This document shows, piece after piece, positions 28,901 through 38,599 of a DNA stretch of 64,000 nucleotides (positions are counted from its first letter, which is position 1; each line of letters opens with the position of its first letter). This stretch comes from Chelydra serpentina (taxonomy: Eukaryota; Chordata; Testudines; Chelydridae). Below the pieces are notes generated by a model, which did no database searches, had not been told where the DNA came from, and saw only the letters and a program-made list of their open reading frames with translations. Both the position numbers and the translations under genes were made by a program. Location: the NCBI GenBank assembly GCA_037349315.1, contig JBAIAC010000131.1:558001-622000 (forward strand), in the 5' to 3' direction.

Positions 28901-31498
28901 ATAATCCTCTCACCGATGTCTTAGCTATTGAAGTCCTCAAATCATGGTTTAAAGACTTCAAGATGCAGAGAATCCTCCAGCAAGTGACCCGTGTCCCATG
29001 CTGCAGAGGAAGGCAAAAAACCTCCAGGGCCTCTGCCAATCCACCCTGGAGGAAAATTCCTTCCTGACCCCATATATGGCGATCAGCTGAACCCTGAGCA
29101 TGTGGGCAAGACTCACCAGCCAGACACCTAGGAAAAAGTTCTCTGTAGTAACTTCTAACATCCCATCACCGGCCATTGGGCCTATTTACCACTAATAGTC
29201 AAAGGTTGATTAATTGCCAAGATCATGTTATCACATCAAACCATCCCCTCCATAAACTTATCTAGCTTAATCTTGAAGCCAGATAGGTCTATAGGTACAA
29301 GCCCTGTCGTTTGACCCTGCCACGCCCCTCCTTGGCGCTGGGCTGAGGACAAGAGTGAGCAGGAATTCGGCCGATGAGAAGGCATAAGAGGGAGTTTTGC
29401 CAAAGAGCCCTCTCAGGCCCTGAGATTCTCCTTTATCTGGACCCTGAGCCCAGAGACTCACCTTTCTTAATGAACATGTCGAACAAATCCTTCATGTCTT
29501 TGTCCTGATTCCCACGGGGTCCACTCGGCTGTCCCTGTGACCCTGCTCCTGGCTGGGATGCCATTGTAGTGGACATGTGCCCGGTGCCTGTTGTGTCCTG
29601 GCGGTAATGGGGTGGCTGGGAAGGACAGATGGACACCAGCTCTCAGGCAGGCTGGTCCTGTGGGGGGAGCCCCATTGCCCCTGCTGAGCCAGGATGGGAG
29701 CGGGGGCAGAGCAGGGCCCATCTTTGGCCCACTGCTCCCTTCAGATTTTGGCAGCCAGCAGTACATAGCATGGAGTGTTCAGGGGTGGGAGTGAGCCCCA
29801 CCTGTCGAGCAATCTGATTGGCTTGGATCTTGGTGGGCAGCCAGCCAATCAAGGTTCGTTCCCCATCTCACCCCCCCCCTTAGCCCAGTTCCGGGGCAGC
29901 TCCCCCTGGGTTCACCAAAGGGGCCACCTGCCCCGTAGCCTTGGCAGAAGGAAGGACATGGACCGGCCACTAGCGATGCTGCTGGGGGTGGGATGCTTCC
30001 CCTCTAGGGCCTGGCCCCAGGACGCAGCCATGGGGGCTATGGGCGGTGACCCCTCTCTGCTGCTCTGAGAAGGCTCCGGGCTGGCTAGCTGGGGCCAGGT
30101 TGTCACCCCAGCTGTACCGACAGGGCTCAGCCAGCCCAGGCTGACCTACACAGCGGGATCCAGGCCTCACAGCGCCTGTTAGCTGCTGGCAGGATGTGCT
30201 GGGCAAGGGGGGTTTCTTCAGCTAGGCTGGAGCCAGGGAATGAGACAGACCAGGGTCAGTTAGTAACTGACCCCCCCCCCCCCATTAACCCAATGGGCCA
30301 CTGGCAATTCTGCCCCTCGCTGCTCTGCCCAGGACCGGTCCCTGGGGGTAGAGCCAGGGAACAGCCCCTGCAAAGCAGGTCCCAGAGCGGGTCCAGGAGG
30401 CCACGTTGGGTCCCCACTAAGAGGCTCTGCCCTTTTGGGACCCGCTATGGCCCAGTGCTCTGCATATCCGGCTGCCCCTGACCCTGGACTCGGCTGGGAG
30501 TCTCAGCCATTTATACACGGAGCGGGACGACATGAGTGCAGATCAGTACTCTGTGTGTGGAGGCCAATCCTGGCGGAGACGGGGCCCTCAGGATAACTGG
30601 GGAAAGAACAAGGAGCTGTGAGATCTCTCCCTCAGGGGAGCTGAGGGTCTCAGACTTGGGAGCAGCGTCTGCATTGCCCCCCGTTTACACCTTGGTAGGA
30701 AGTTACTGTCTGAGATCGTGAGTGCAAACACTCTGCTGCTCTCCCAGCCCCCCTCCAGGCCCACTGCCCCCTGCTCTGCTAGTTAGTCTGCTCTTCCATG
30801 ATGGAGATCTGATCAGTTCTAGAATTTAGTACCCAGAAGTTCCTTCATTTCTTCAACCCTCTGTCTCCCATAGCTAGCTTCTCTACCTTGCAATGTCTCT
30901 TTCTCAAGATGTGATGTATACGATCCATACCGTGGTGTAGTAACACACGCCACCACCCCCTGCCCCAGAGGTACAGCCACACCTGAGTTTATATCCACGT
31001 CTGCTGTGTTAATATTGAAAATGCCTTGATAGATGCAGCATTTCTTGCCAGAGCCACGGAGTTTAAAGTGCTGCTGTCTCCTAAAAGCATTGTCCATATA
31101 ATGGGAACAGACTTACCTGGAGACTGTTTTCAGATCCGTTGGTTTTGTGAGATCTCTTGGCAGGGCTAATTCTGAAAAGGAAAGAGAAGGAGAAAATGGT
31201 TTCTTTATGCTCCCCCATTTGTCTGTACCCACCTGCTCTGACTTGGCTTATACTTAGACTATCAGCTCTTTGGGTTCTGTGTCTGTACAGCACCTGGCAC
31301 AGCAGGAGACTGGGCCATGACTAGTGCTCCTAGGTGCCACCACAATATAAATAAAATAGAAAAGCATCCAGAGGACAAGCACAGTAACAAGCAAAGCTAG
31401 AGGAAGGGCCAAAGCCATCTTTGCTGAAGGCCCAGGGGCTAGCGGTGGAGGGAATATTCCCAGCAGCAGACCTGTCAACAGCAATACCTGTTGGGCAT
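25739..31498 (-). CDS. IL-1 family cytokine, IL-36RN/IL-38/IL-1RN-like
   Basis: Six exons (31,488-31,498; 31,117-31,171; 29,462-29,597; 28,057-28,182; 27,578-27,702; 25,739-25,957) join in frame to 672 bp, giving 223 residues. All introns are GT-AG with phases 2, 0, 1, 1, 0. Residues about 81-223 form the IL-1 beta-trefoil domain: FIFTLRDAKQKVVRL, VVPNRF, YPIILGVQGG, CLSC, IMELF, and FESATYPGWFLCT (residues 181-193), which fits the IL-1 family signature. VVPNR, ILGVQGG and CLSCG are closest to mammalian IL-36RN from memory; LQLED and RFTF recall IL-38. Such proteins bind IL-1 or IL-36 type receptors as agonists or antagonists; which applies here is not visible. Residues 1-80 are hydrophilic with no signal peptide, contain AKRSHK, and are longer than in IL-36RN, which begins at the trefoil. 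A TATA box lies about 65 bp upstream. Orthology is uncertain. Confidence 0.9.
26698..26880 (+). mobile_element. tRNA-derived SINE (Cry I type), full length
   Basis: The head carries an A box (GATAGCTCAGTAGTTTGAGC) and a B box (GAGTTCAATCC), as in RNA polymerase III promoters. The tail, GGACTAGATGACCTGCTAAG then TCCCTTCCAACCCTGATATT, matches the CR1 3' end. It lies in intron 5 of the cytokine gene. Confidence 0.85.
27578..27702 (-). CDS. cytokine exon 5
   Basis: The acceptor is CTGAAG|AGAAAC and the donor TGGAG|GTGAGT. The 125 bp encode KLSVVPNRFVQDKQYPIILG and VQGGDSCLSCG through KLQLE. The exact length is shared with the paralogue. Confidence 0.9.
28057..28182 (-). CDS. cytokine exon 4
   Basis: The acceptor is GTCCAG|AGGATG and the donor CCCCG|GTGAGC. 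The 126 bp encode the first beta strands (FIFTLRDAKQKVVRLQ, NNLVAEASNSDP). Both borders are phase 1. Confidence 0.9.
28726..28798. mobile_element. truncated small hAT MITE
   Basis: ACTGGAACAATTTGTACAGT and CCAGGGGGTGCAGCAGCACC match the unit at 38,293-38,417, but the ends are incomplete. Confidence 0.55.
28800..29290 (-). mobile_element. CR1 3' UTR fragment in intron 3
   Basis: GGCTTTAAGGTCAGAAGGGA, CACAATGCAGGCCACAGAAT and AACTTATCTAGCTTAATCTT follow the CR1 3' region on the minus strand. The open frame at 28,845-29,176 is a shadow of it. Confidence 0.75.
29462..29597 (-). CDS. cytokine exon 3
   Basis: The acceptor is CCGCCAG|GACAC and the donor AAAG|GTGAGT. It encodes DTTGTGHMSTTMAS through DKDMKDLFDMFIKK. 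An internal ATG at 29,576 could serve as an alternative start. Confidence 0.85.
30305..30640. repeat. intron 2 blocks shared with the paralogue
   Basis: Two blocks (30,305-30,425 and 30,537-30,640) align with 12,442-12,570 and 12,812-12,905. They mark the extent of the ancestral tandem duplication on the 5' side. Confidence 0.65.
31117..31171 (-). CDS. cytokine exon 2
   Basis: The acceptor TTTTCAG|AATTAG and donor TCCAG|GTAAGT are near ideal. The exon of 55 bp encodes ISPAKRSHKTNGSENSLQ and ends in phase 0. Confidence 0.8.
31488..31498 (-). CDS. cytokine exon 1 (coding part)
   Basis: ATG CCC AAC AG, then donor GTATTG. This start was chosen because it lies about 40 nt after the expected transcription start, and the leftover AG joins exon 2 to make an arginine codon and keep the frame open. 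Confidence 0.7.
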
Positions 31499-31562
31499 CT
31501 AGTTTGAAGCTTCTTCTGTCACAGGCAGGCTCAGGCTGAGTTCTCTGTAGCGATCACCCAGC

Positions 31563-31570
31563 TATTTATA
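31563..31570 (-). promoter_or_regulatory. TATA box of the cytokine gene
   Basis: TATAAATA on the minus strand lies 65-72 bp upstream of the exon 1 ATG. This would place the transcription start near 31,535-31,540 with a 5' leader of about 40 nt. Confidence 0.65.
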
Positions 31571-32960
31571 CTGGGAGGAACTGGGAGGGGTCAGTCTCAT
31601 GAGAATGACTTCAACATGCAAATAACCCACGCATTAGGAATTCCAGCATGGATAAAAGATCCTTCTGGACAAACCGGCAGAGTAGTTGAAAAGAGCCAGG
31701 CACCAACTCATCCAGGAGACTCCCTTTGCAGACCCCCAGCCGGGCTGGCTTCATGTAGCAGATGTCCCATTGTAGCTAATCAGCCACAGATAACTCATTG
31801 TAGCCCACTGGTGGGAGCACTAGGTCTGAGCACACTGAGATGCACCAAGTGCCCATGGACAATGTGCTGCTCACACGCTCAGGGAGGGGGCCCTACTCTG
31901 CTCTCAGTTACTCCAGTGTAGATCCAGAGTAAGTGCACTGAGGGCCTGATCCACTGCTCAGTATTCAATGGCAGTATGTCCACTGGTCCGGCAAAGAACA
32001 CGACAATCACAGCATCACGTCCGGAAGGCGCTTGTTTACTTCGGTTGTTTAGTAGTTGTTCCCCCCAACTTGGTTCCCTATTGCTTGCTGAGCTGCAATT
32101 GCGTGACCACGGGTGAGCTGGGACTAGGAGATGCCATGGGAAGTCTCTGGTGCGGGCGTGTAACCCACTGGTGAGTGTGTGTTCCAGGGCCCCTCCGTGC
32201 TGGATCCACAGAGGCGAGGAGCCTGGTATGGCCCCAGCAAAGATACGAGGCTATGCCAGGTCAGAAGGTGCCAAGGTGATGACAATTCCCCATGGAGGGT
32301 TACACCTGAAATTGGTCAGAGAGCCGGTATTTAATAGGGAATCACGGATTTGGTACAAGGCTAATTTTGTAATCAGAACGTCTCATGATACTAAATCAAA
32401 TGCCTGCCAGAAGCTTGTTTTGTTAACACAACTACATTTGTCAGCCCAACCTGTAATCTCATCGGGGAAAAAAACAGATTTAATTGACAAGACTGCTTTT
32501 CACACTGACTGGTGCACATTACCCTGCTGTCTTGTAACTATTTGTTCGTTCGATTCTGGATCAGCCTGGGATGGACATCAGGCTAATCAGCCTCTAGTGA
32601 CCCAAGTCATCCTATATAAATATGTGGTTTTTCATGCGGGGAAGGGAAGGAACCCCCCTTTTGTGGCTGTAGAAGCCCCACCCCCACCCCACCTGTCATG
32701 CTTGCTCTCTGAGAGGGGGCACGTCCAATGGATTTGTGCAGTCACAGCCATCACTGGGACCTTTCCCTGGCTGCCCCCCCAAGCCTCTGTGGCAGTGTGA
32801 TGAAGCTTCCTGGAGCAAAGAGCTGCAGCAGGCAAATGTGCAGACCCCCCGCCCTTCCCTTTACACAATGAAACACCCAGGGTGCACTGGGCTCCAGGCC
32901 CCACCTTCACTCATTCCACTCCCCCCTCCCTCCGTCATTTGCTCTCCCCCACTCTCACTC
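31571..32960. other. intergenic, upstream of the cytokine gene
   Basis: This is the upstream flank of the cytokine gene. I see no further exon and no classified repeat. The open frame at 32,150-32,800 has no recognisable domain or codon pattern. Confidence 0.4.
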
Positions 32961-33540
32961 ACTTTCACCAGGCTGGGGTTGTGGGCTCTGTGGTGGGGCT
33001 GGGGATAAGGTGTTTGGAGTGCAGGAGGGGCTCAGGGCTGGGGCAGGAAGTTGGAGTGCAGGGTGTGTGTGGTCTCTGTGGTGGGGCCAGGGATTAGAGG
33101 TTTGGGATGCAGGAGGGGACTGTGCTGGAGCAGGGGGTCAGGATGCGGGGTCCCGGTGGCGCTTACCCAGGAAGCGGCCACCAGGTCCCTGCAGTGCGTA
33201 TGGGCGGCCAGGGAGGCTCTGCGTGCTGCCCCCACAGCTCCCATTGGTCGCAGTTCCCGGCCAATGGGAGCTGTAGAGCCAGCACTAGGGGCAGGGGCAG
33301 CATGCAGAGCCTCCCTTGCTGCCCATGTGCCTAAGGGCTGTAAGAACCTGGTGGTCGCTTCTGGAAGTTGTGCGGCGCCAGGGCGGGCAGAGAGCCTGCC
33401 TTAGTTGCAAGCCCCTGCTGTGCCACTGACTGGACTTTTAATGGCCCAGTTGACGGTGCCGACTGGAGCCACCAGGGTCCCTTTTCGACCAGGCGTTCCC
33501 ATCGAAAACCAGACATCTGGCAACCCTATTCCCAACAGCA
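32961..33540. mobile_element. hAT-like GC-rich core, ends not resolved
   Basis: Repeated GGGATTAGAGGTTTGGGATG and GCAGGAGGGG blocks resemble the reverse complement of the core of the hAT at 10,316-11,044. CCAATGGGAGCTG pairs with CAGCTCCCATTGG at 33,234-33,273. Terminal repeats were not identified. Confidence 0.45.
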
Positions 33541-35293
33541 TCTCTGAGCAGCTGGCCCCTCCCATGTGTTTGCCATCTTCCTCATTGCTGCGGAAGACAA
33601 GACGGAGCAGAGTCTACGCAACATGAACAATGCAGGGCTTGAAGGGGAGACCAGCCCACTAACTCAACCTGCTTGCTCAAGTTAAACCGGTGCGATGATA
33701 ACCATACAAAGTTGTAAACACTCAACCTGCCTGAGCGTGCTTCACTTCCTTAGCAGTCAGCATTTGACGAGTTTCCTACTCATCCTTAGAGTCATCCTGG
33801 ACAGGGCGAGGCCTGAATTTTGTCATCTGCCTCTGAACTACAGTGGAGAATCAAACACAAATGACCTGCAAAACAAACACCTCTCAGGTCTTCATCTACC
33901 ACAAAGGAGCCAAAGCCCCATTTTTTTAATGTTGCAGGTCACCCGAAGCTCCCTCTAGTGTTTCACACCCTATACTGCATTTGCTCCCTCCTGCTCTAGT
34001 CCCTTGCCATGAGTCTGGATACATTTCCTCATCCTTGTGACTCAGCCACACCGAGAGACCCCCTGTGACTCTAGGCAACAGGGAACGAGCCCAGTTGGCT
34101 CTGGCAGTGTGTGGAGATTCCCAGGCAGCACTGGCACCTCTCATACATCTGCCTCTCCAGTTTGTTTTTTTGTCCTTTTTGCTTGGTTTATTGACGGGTG
34201 TAAATAGTCCCCTCCTGCCCGCTCCCCAGCCTGGGAGCATCACTCACCTCTACCAAAGGATGCAGCACAGCAAGGTGGGCTCCAGTCCAGTGCTGCTCAG
34301 TCCCTTCGGTTTTGCTCCTGCGACACAGCTGGGGAGCGGATAGAGTTGGCTCACGGCTCATACTTCTGCTTATTGTTTCCTGAGTGGTTCTGTGACGGAT
34401 GGGGATCCTTCGTGGACGGCTGAGAACTGTCTAAGTTCTCTGCTCAGCAGCCTCCTTCGGCACCCTCCCTTGGATCTTCACCATCGTCAGTTTTTGGCCC
34501 CCTGTTTTCTGGGTCTTGCTGAGGGGTCAGTTGAGGGGGTTGGTCTTTAGTTCTGGGTGGGCCCAGGATTCATATAGGCCTGTCTGGTTCTGCTCTGACC
34601 TGTGCCACCCTGGCTGTGCTTTTTTAACCCCTCCTGAGCACCCCATAACAAGTCTGGGAAAAGGTGATCTTTGCTGCTGGGTAAATGACAGATGTTTGCT
34701 CTGTTAACTGGCCCTTTCCTGCTCTGCGGATCTGTTCCCCAGCTGTCCCACACTCACCTGCAGCATTTACAGAGCTAAAAGATTTTCATCTACTCCCATT
34801 AGCTCTGCAAGAACCAACCCTGCCCCGGATGAGAGGGCTGAACTGCAGCTTGGTTAGCACATCAGTCGTTCCAGGTGTGGGAATCTTTCTGGGGGTTGAT
34901 GCATGGGCTGGGAAGAGCCCAGCTTAGCTCTCAGATCCCAGGGTAAGTTCGCAGGGAGCTTTGACCTGGAGTCACAATAAATATGGAGCCCATGAGCCTA
35001 TTCTGACTGTCACTTTTCAGCACAGAGCCACTCTAACTGCCAGTGCAGCTAAATCTCTCGCTCAGTTACCCAGCACCAGCTGGGTCTTGACAGTTTGCCT
35101 GCACTGGTTCAGCTTGTGGCAGTTCCTCTTGCAGACCTACAGCTAGTTGTAGCAGTTCATCCTAAATGCTCTTCTGGAAGTTGCTCAGGTGTGGCACAAA
35201 GACAAATGGTGTTGGCTGGTTACTCCCCCACCCTCTTTGTTTTTAGCACTAGTGGATCCCTGTTGTGTAGCAAATCTCTACTGGCCAGCAATA
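33541..35293. other. intergenic, nothing recognised
   Basis: No gene or classified repeat is seen; many short frames are without domains. Confidence 0.4.
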
Positions 35294-35472
35294 GGGGGGA
35301 GGGATAGCTCAGTGGTTTGAGCATTGGCCTGCTAAAGCCAGGGTTATCAATCCTTAAGGGGGCCATTTAGGGATCTGGGGCAAAAATTGGGGATTGGTCC
35401 TGCTTTGAGCGGGGGGTTGGACTAGATGACCTCCTAAGGTCCCTTCCAACCCTGATATTCTAGGACTATGAG
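35294..35472 (+). mobile_element. tRNA-derived SINE with deleted B box
   Basis: It has the same head and CR1-like tail as the SINE at 26,698. The B-box region reads GGTTATCAATCC, lacking the GAGTTC half, so this copy has lost its internal promoter. Confidence 0.85.
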
Positions 35473-35872
35473 ATGGGAGACTAGATGTGGAGGACTCTGA
35501 GTTACTACAGAGAATTCTTTCCCAGGTGTCTGGCTCGTGGGTCTTGCCCACATGCTCAGGGTCTAACCGATTTTCAGATTTGGGTCAGGAAGCAATTTCC
35601 CCCAGATCAGATTGACAGAGATCCGGGGGGGGATTTTGCCTTCCTCTGCAGCGTGGGGCCCAGGTCACTTGCAGGTTTAAACTAGTGGAAATGGAGGATT
35701 CTCGCAACTTGGGGTCTTTAAACCATGAGTTGAGAATGTCACTCAGCCAAAGGTTTGGGGTCTGTTACAGGAGGGGGTGGGTGCGGTTCTGTGGCCTGTG
35801 ATTTGCAGGAGGGTCAGACTACATGATCAGGATGGTCCCTTCTGACTGTAAAGTCTATGAGTCTATCAGAGC
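35473..35872 (+). mobile_element. CR1 3' UTR fragment
   Basis: CTTGGGGTCTTTAAACCATG, GGAGGGTCAGACTACATGAT and GGTCCCTTCTGACTGTAAAG, ending in CTATGAGTCTAT, follow the CR1 3' end on the plus strand. Confidence 0.75.
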
Positions 35873-37312
35873 TGGGCCAACACAGAAGTCTGGATCCAAA
35901 CACTCCAGGCTCTGAGAACGTTTGGAATCCAGCTCTGAAGGCAGTAGCTCAAATACTTTTGTTACCAGATGCTCCTGTCTGAGGCGTATGGTGTACGGAA
36001 TCCATCTTACATCACAGCCACATGCAGTCTGTGTGTGAGAGCCAGGTCTTTCTGCTGGCACTGTCCCAGGCACCTCATCCGGCATGCAGGGCTGGGCTAA
36101 TGAGTGTGAAAGGGAGGAAACGAGATGACACAAGGTGAATCAAACAAGGCTCAGCCCAGAGGATGCAAAAAAGGTTACAGGAAGCAAGGGGACCTGGTGC
36201 TGCCCGAGGCCCTGCTCCCTGACTAACGACAATTTCTCTGAATTTCCTCCATTGCTACCTGAGCGACTTCTGCTTAGAGAAGTGTGAGCAAGTCAGAACA
36301 GCTTCCCATTGTGTGCTAACATGACCCTACACATCCTTCCCCACTGCCGGGTCTCTTCTCCTCGAGAGCAGGACAAGTCTAGCATTATTTCTACCCAACA
36401 CGATCTCCATCACCTGACCCTCACCCCCCACCAGTGTCCGAAGGACAAGGACACCTCCCCGCAGCATTCCAGCTCAGCAGTTCCCATGACACCAACCGAG
36501 GGGACACTGGAGTGCACAGCCCTGCTAGAGGACAAGGAAAAAGTCACGAGCACCTGCTTGGCCAGGGTCAGCCCCAGTGCCCTGTCAGCACCTCGCCCTA
36601 GGCATAGAGTGCCCTCCCCAAACCAGTCTGCCCAGTCCCCTCCCGCTGCTAGCCAGGCACTGCAGCTGGTTCCCCTGCACAGACGGAGTTACTGTTCGGA
36701 GTACTGATCAGCAGCACTATGAGACATGTGCAGGCTGTAACGGGCCCAATCCCACTGCCTTTAAGAGAATTGGAACCTTCCAATGGGAGCGGGATTAGGG
36801 CTTGCGATGCAGGAGCGCCAGAAGCGCCCTAGAAGTGCGGGGGCCACAGGCCCCTGGACTGTGACCCCACCCCGCTCCATCCTTCTCCTGAGGCCCTGCC
36901 CACACCCCACCCCTCTCCCCAGGTCCATGCCCATGCTCCGCCCCAAGGCCCCACCTTGCCTCTTCCCTGAGGCCCTGCCCTCACTCCACCTCTTCCCACT
37001 CCCACTCCACCCATTCCTGCCGCTTGCACCTCTCCGCCAGCTCCTCCCTCCCCCCCCCCCCCCCCATCACTTACCCTTAAGACAGGAAAAAATTGATGGG
37101 GCCATGGCTCCCTGCCCCCTCCCCTCCGTTCCAGTGCCCCTGCCTTGTGTAATCTCAGTACTGCACCCGTCTGCCCGGCCTCACCTGTTCCGGTGCTTTG
37201 CTGCTTCGTTATCCTCACCTCTGGCATTCTTGCACCCGAACACAGACTGTAACCTTGTCAGGGCAGGTCGCTGCCCGCACCCAGCCCAGTGCGCTCATCA
37301 GTGCGCATACCC
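35873..37312. other. intergenic, partly C-rich
   Basis: The open frame at 36,309-36,707 encodes a Ser/Pro/His-rich product with no recognised domain and no splice context. The frames at 36,783-37,391 are C-rich artefacts, including a poly-C run near 37,052-37,065. Confidence 0.4.
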
Positions 37313-37615
37313 AAGTGCTTGTCTTCACTACCCGCTGGATCGGTGGGGAGCAATCGATCTATCGGGGATCGATTTATCGCGTCTTGTTTAGACGCGATTA
37401 ATCGATCCCCGAAGGCGCTCCTCGTCGACTCTGGAAATCCACCTCTGCGAAAGGCAGAAGCGGAGTCGACGGGGGAGCAGCAGCAATCGACTTGCCGCCG
37501 TCCTCATGGCCAGGTAAGTCAATCTACGATACGCCGACTTCAGCTACGTTATTCACGTAGCTGAAGTTGCGTATCGTAGATCGACCCCCCCTCCCCCCGC
37601 CAGTGTAGCCCAGGG
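37313..37615 (+). mobile_element. Harbinger-type MITE with two hairpins (copy 4)
   Basis: The ends are worn (TGTCTTCACTACCCGC and CCAGTGTAGCCCAGGGC). Both hairpins are kept: GGGGATCGATTTATCGCGTC near 37,364-37,412, and ACTTCAGCTACGTTATTCAC near 37,538-37,568, with GCCAGGTAAGTC between them. No clean duplication is seen. Confidence 0.8.
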
Positions 37616-37714
37616 CTATGTGGGGTAGAGTTCAGGATCCCTGACACTAGGCCCGTCCACTAGAAGGGAATGACAACAGATTTGTGAGCCCAGATCCTCA
37701 GATCCTCTGCAGAG

Positions 37715-37990
37715 CTGGGCCATAGAGTCTAAGGCCAGAAGGGACCACAGCGGTCATCTAGTCTGATCTCCTACACAGCACAGGCCAGAGAACTGCCCTG
37801 CATTACTTCCTGCTTGACCTCAAGCTGATCTGTTAGAAAAACATCCCAGCTTGAGTTAAAAATAATCCATGATGGAGCCTCCACCCCAGCCCTTGGTAAA
37901 TTTTTCCAGTGCAGAATTGCTCTCACTTTTAAAGATCTGCGCCGTGTTCCCAGTCTGAATTTGTCTAGCTTCACTCCTCTCATTAGGCCT
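37715..37990 (-). mobile_element. CR1 3' fragment
   Basis: The reverse complement gives a decayed CR1 end with KLDKFRLGTRRRSLKVRAI and the GGTCCCTTCTGGCCTTAGAC tail. Confidence 0.75.
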
Positions 37991-38292
37991 TTGGCTGCTA
38001 GACAGGGGTCACCAGATCAGATTCATCGCCAGCAGCAGATGAGTGACTGAAGCCTCATGGGGGCAAACGCAGAGCAAATGAGGGCTGATCTCAGATGAGA
38101 TTATCAGTTCTTCAGGGCAGGGGCTGTGGTTTTGTCCTGGGTTTGTACAGCGCTGGCACAATGGGGTTCTGGTCCAGGATGGGGCCTGCTGGTCAGTCCA
38201 GCAATCCAGGTAATCAGTAAGAGGTAGGGTTATGCCTGTGAAAATTAAGAAGGATTTAGTGTTACTGGCACCAACTCAGCATCGTCCCTCAC

Positions 38293-38417
38293 CAGGGGGG
38301 CTGGAACAATTTGTACAGTGGGGGTGCTGAAAGCCATTGAATCAAACTGTAAACCCTGGATATGATGGAAACCACTTCAAGCCAGGGGGTGCTGCACCCC
38401 TAGTTCCAGCACCTCTC
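38293..38417. mobile_element. small hAT MITE with 8-bp duplication
   Basis: The left CAGGGGGGCTGGAACAATTT and the right TTCCAGCACCTCTC are inverted. The flanks are TCCCTCAC and TTCCTCAC, one mismatch. It is 125 bp with no coding content. Confidence 0.75.
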
Positions 38418-38599
38418 TTCCTCACTAAGCTATCTCACAGCTGGCCGGCGAGAGCTGCCGTGTGTGCAGACCAATAGCTCTGTGCGGGAGGTGCATGCTC
38501 AATCCACTTCCCCTTCAAAGTGTTGCCTTATTGGGTTTCCCTTTTTATTTACTGAATCCCCTCACTAGTCAGTTTCAGTGACTGCTAGTATAAATCATA

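Noticed and set aside
31254..31484. Minus-strand frame with a hydrophobic, membrane-like stretch as a signal peptide for the cytokine
   Set aside because: It lies between exons 1 and 2 in an intron; the clean exon 1-2 splice skips it, and part of it matches an old dispersed repeat.
32150..32800. 216-codon plus-strand frame upstream of the cytokine gene
   Set aside because: No recognised domain and no splice sites or promoter tied to it. Could be revisited with transcript data.
36309..36707. 132-codon plus-strand frame
   Set aside because: Ser/Pro-rich with no domain or conserved context; likely chance.
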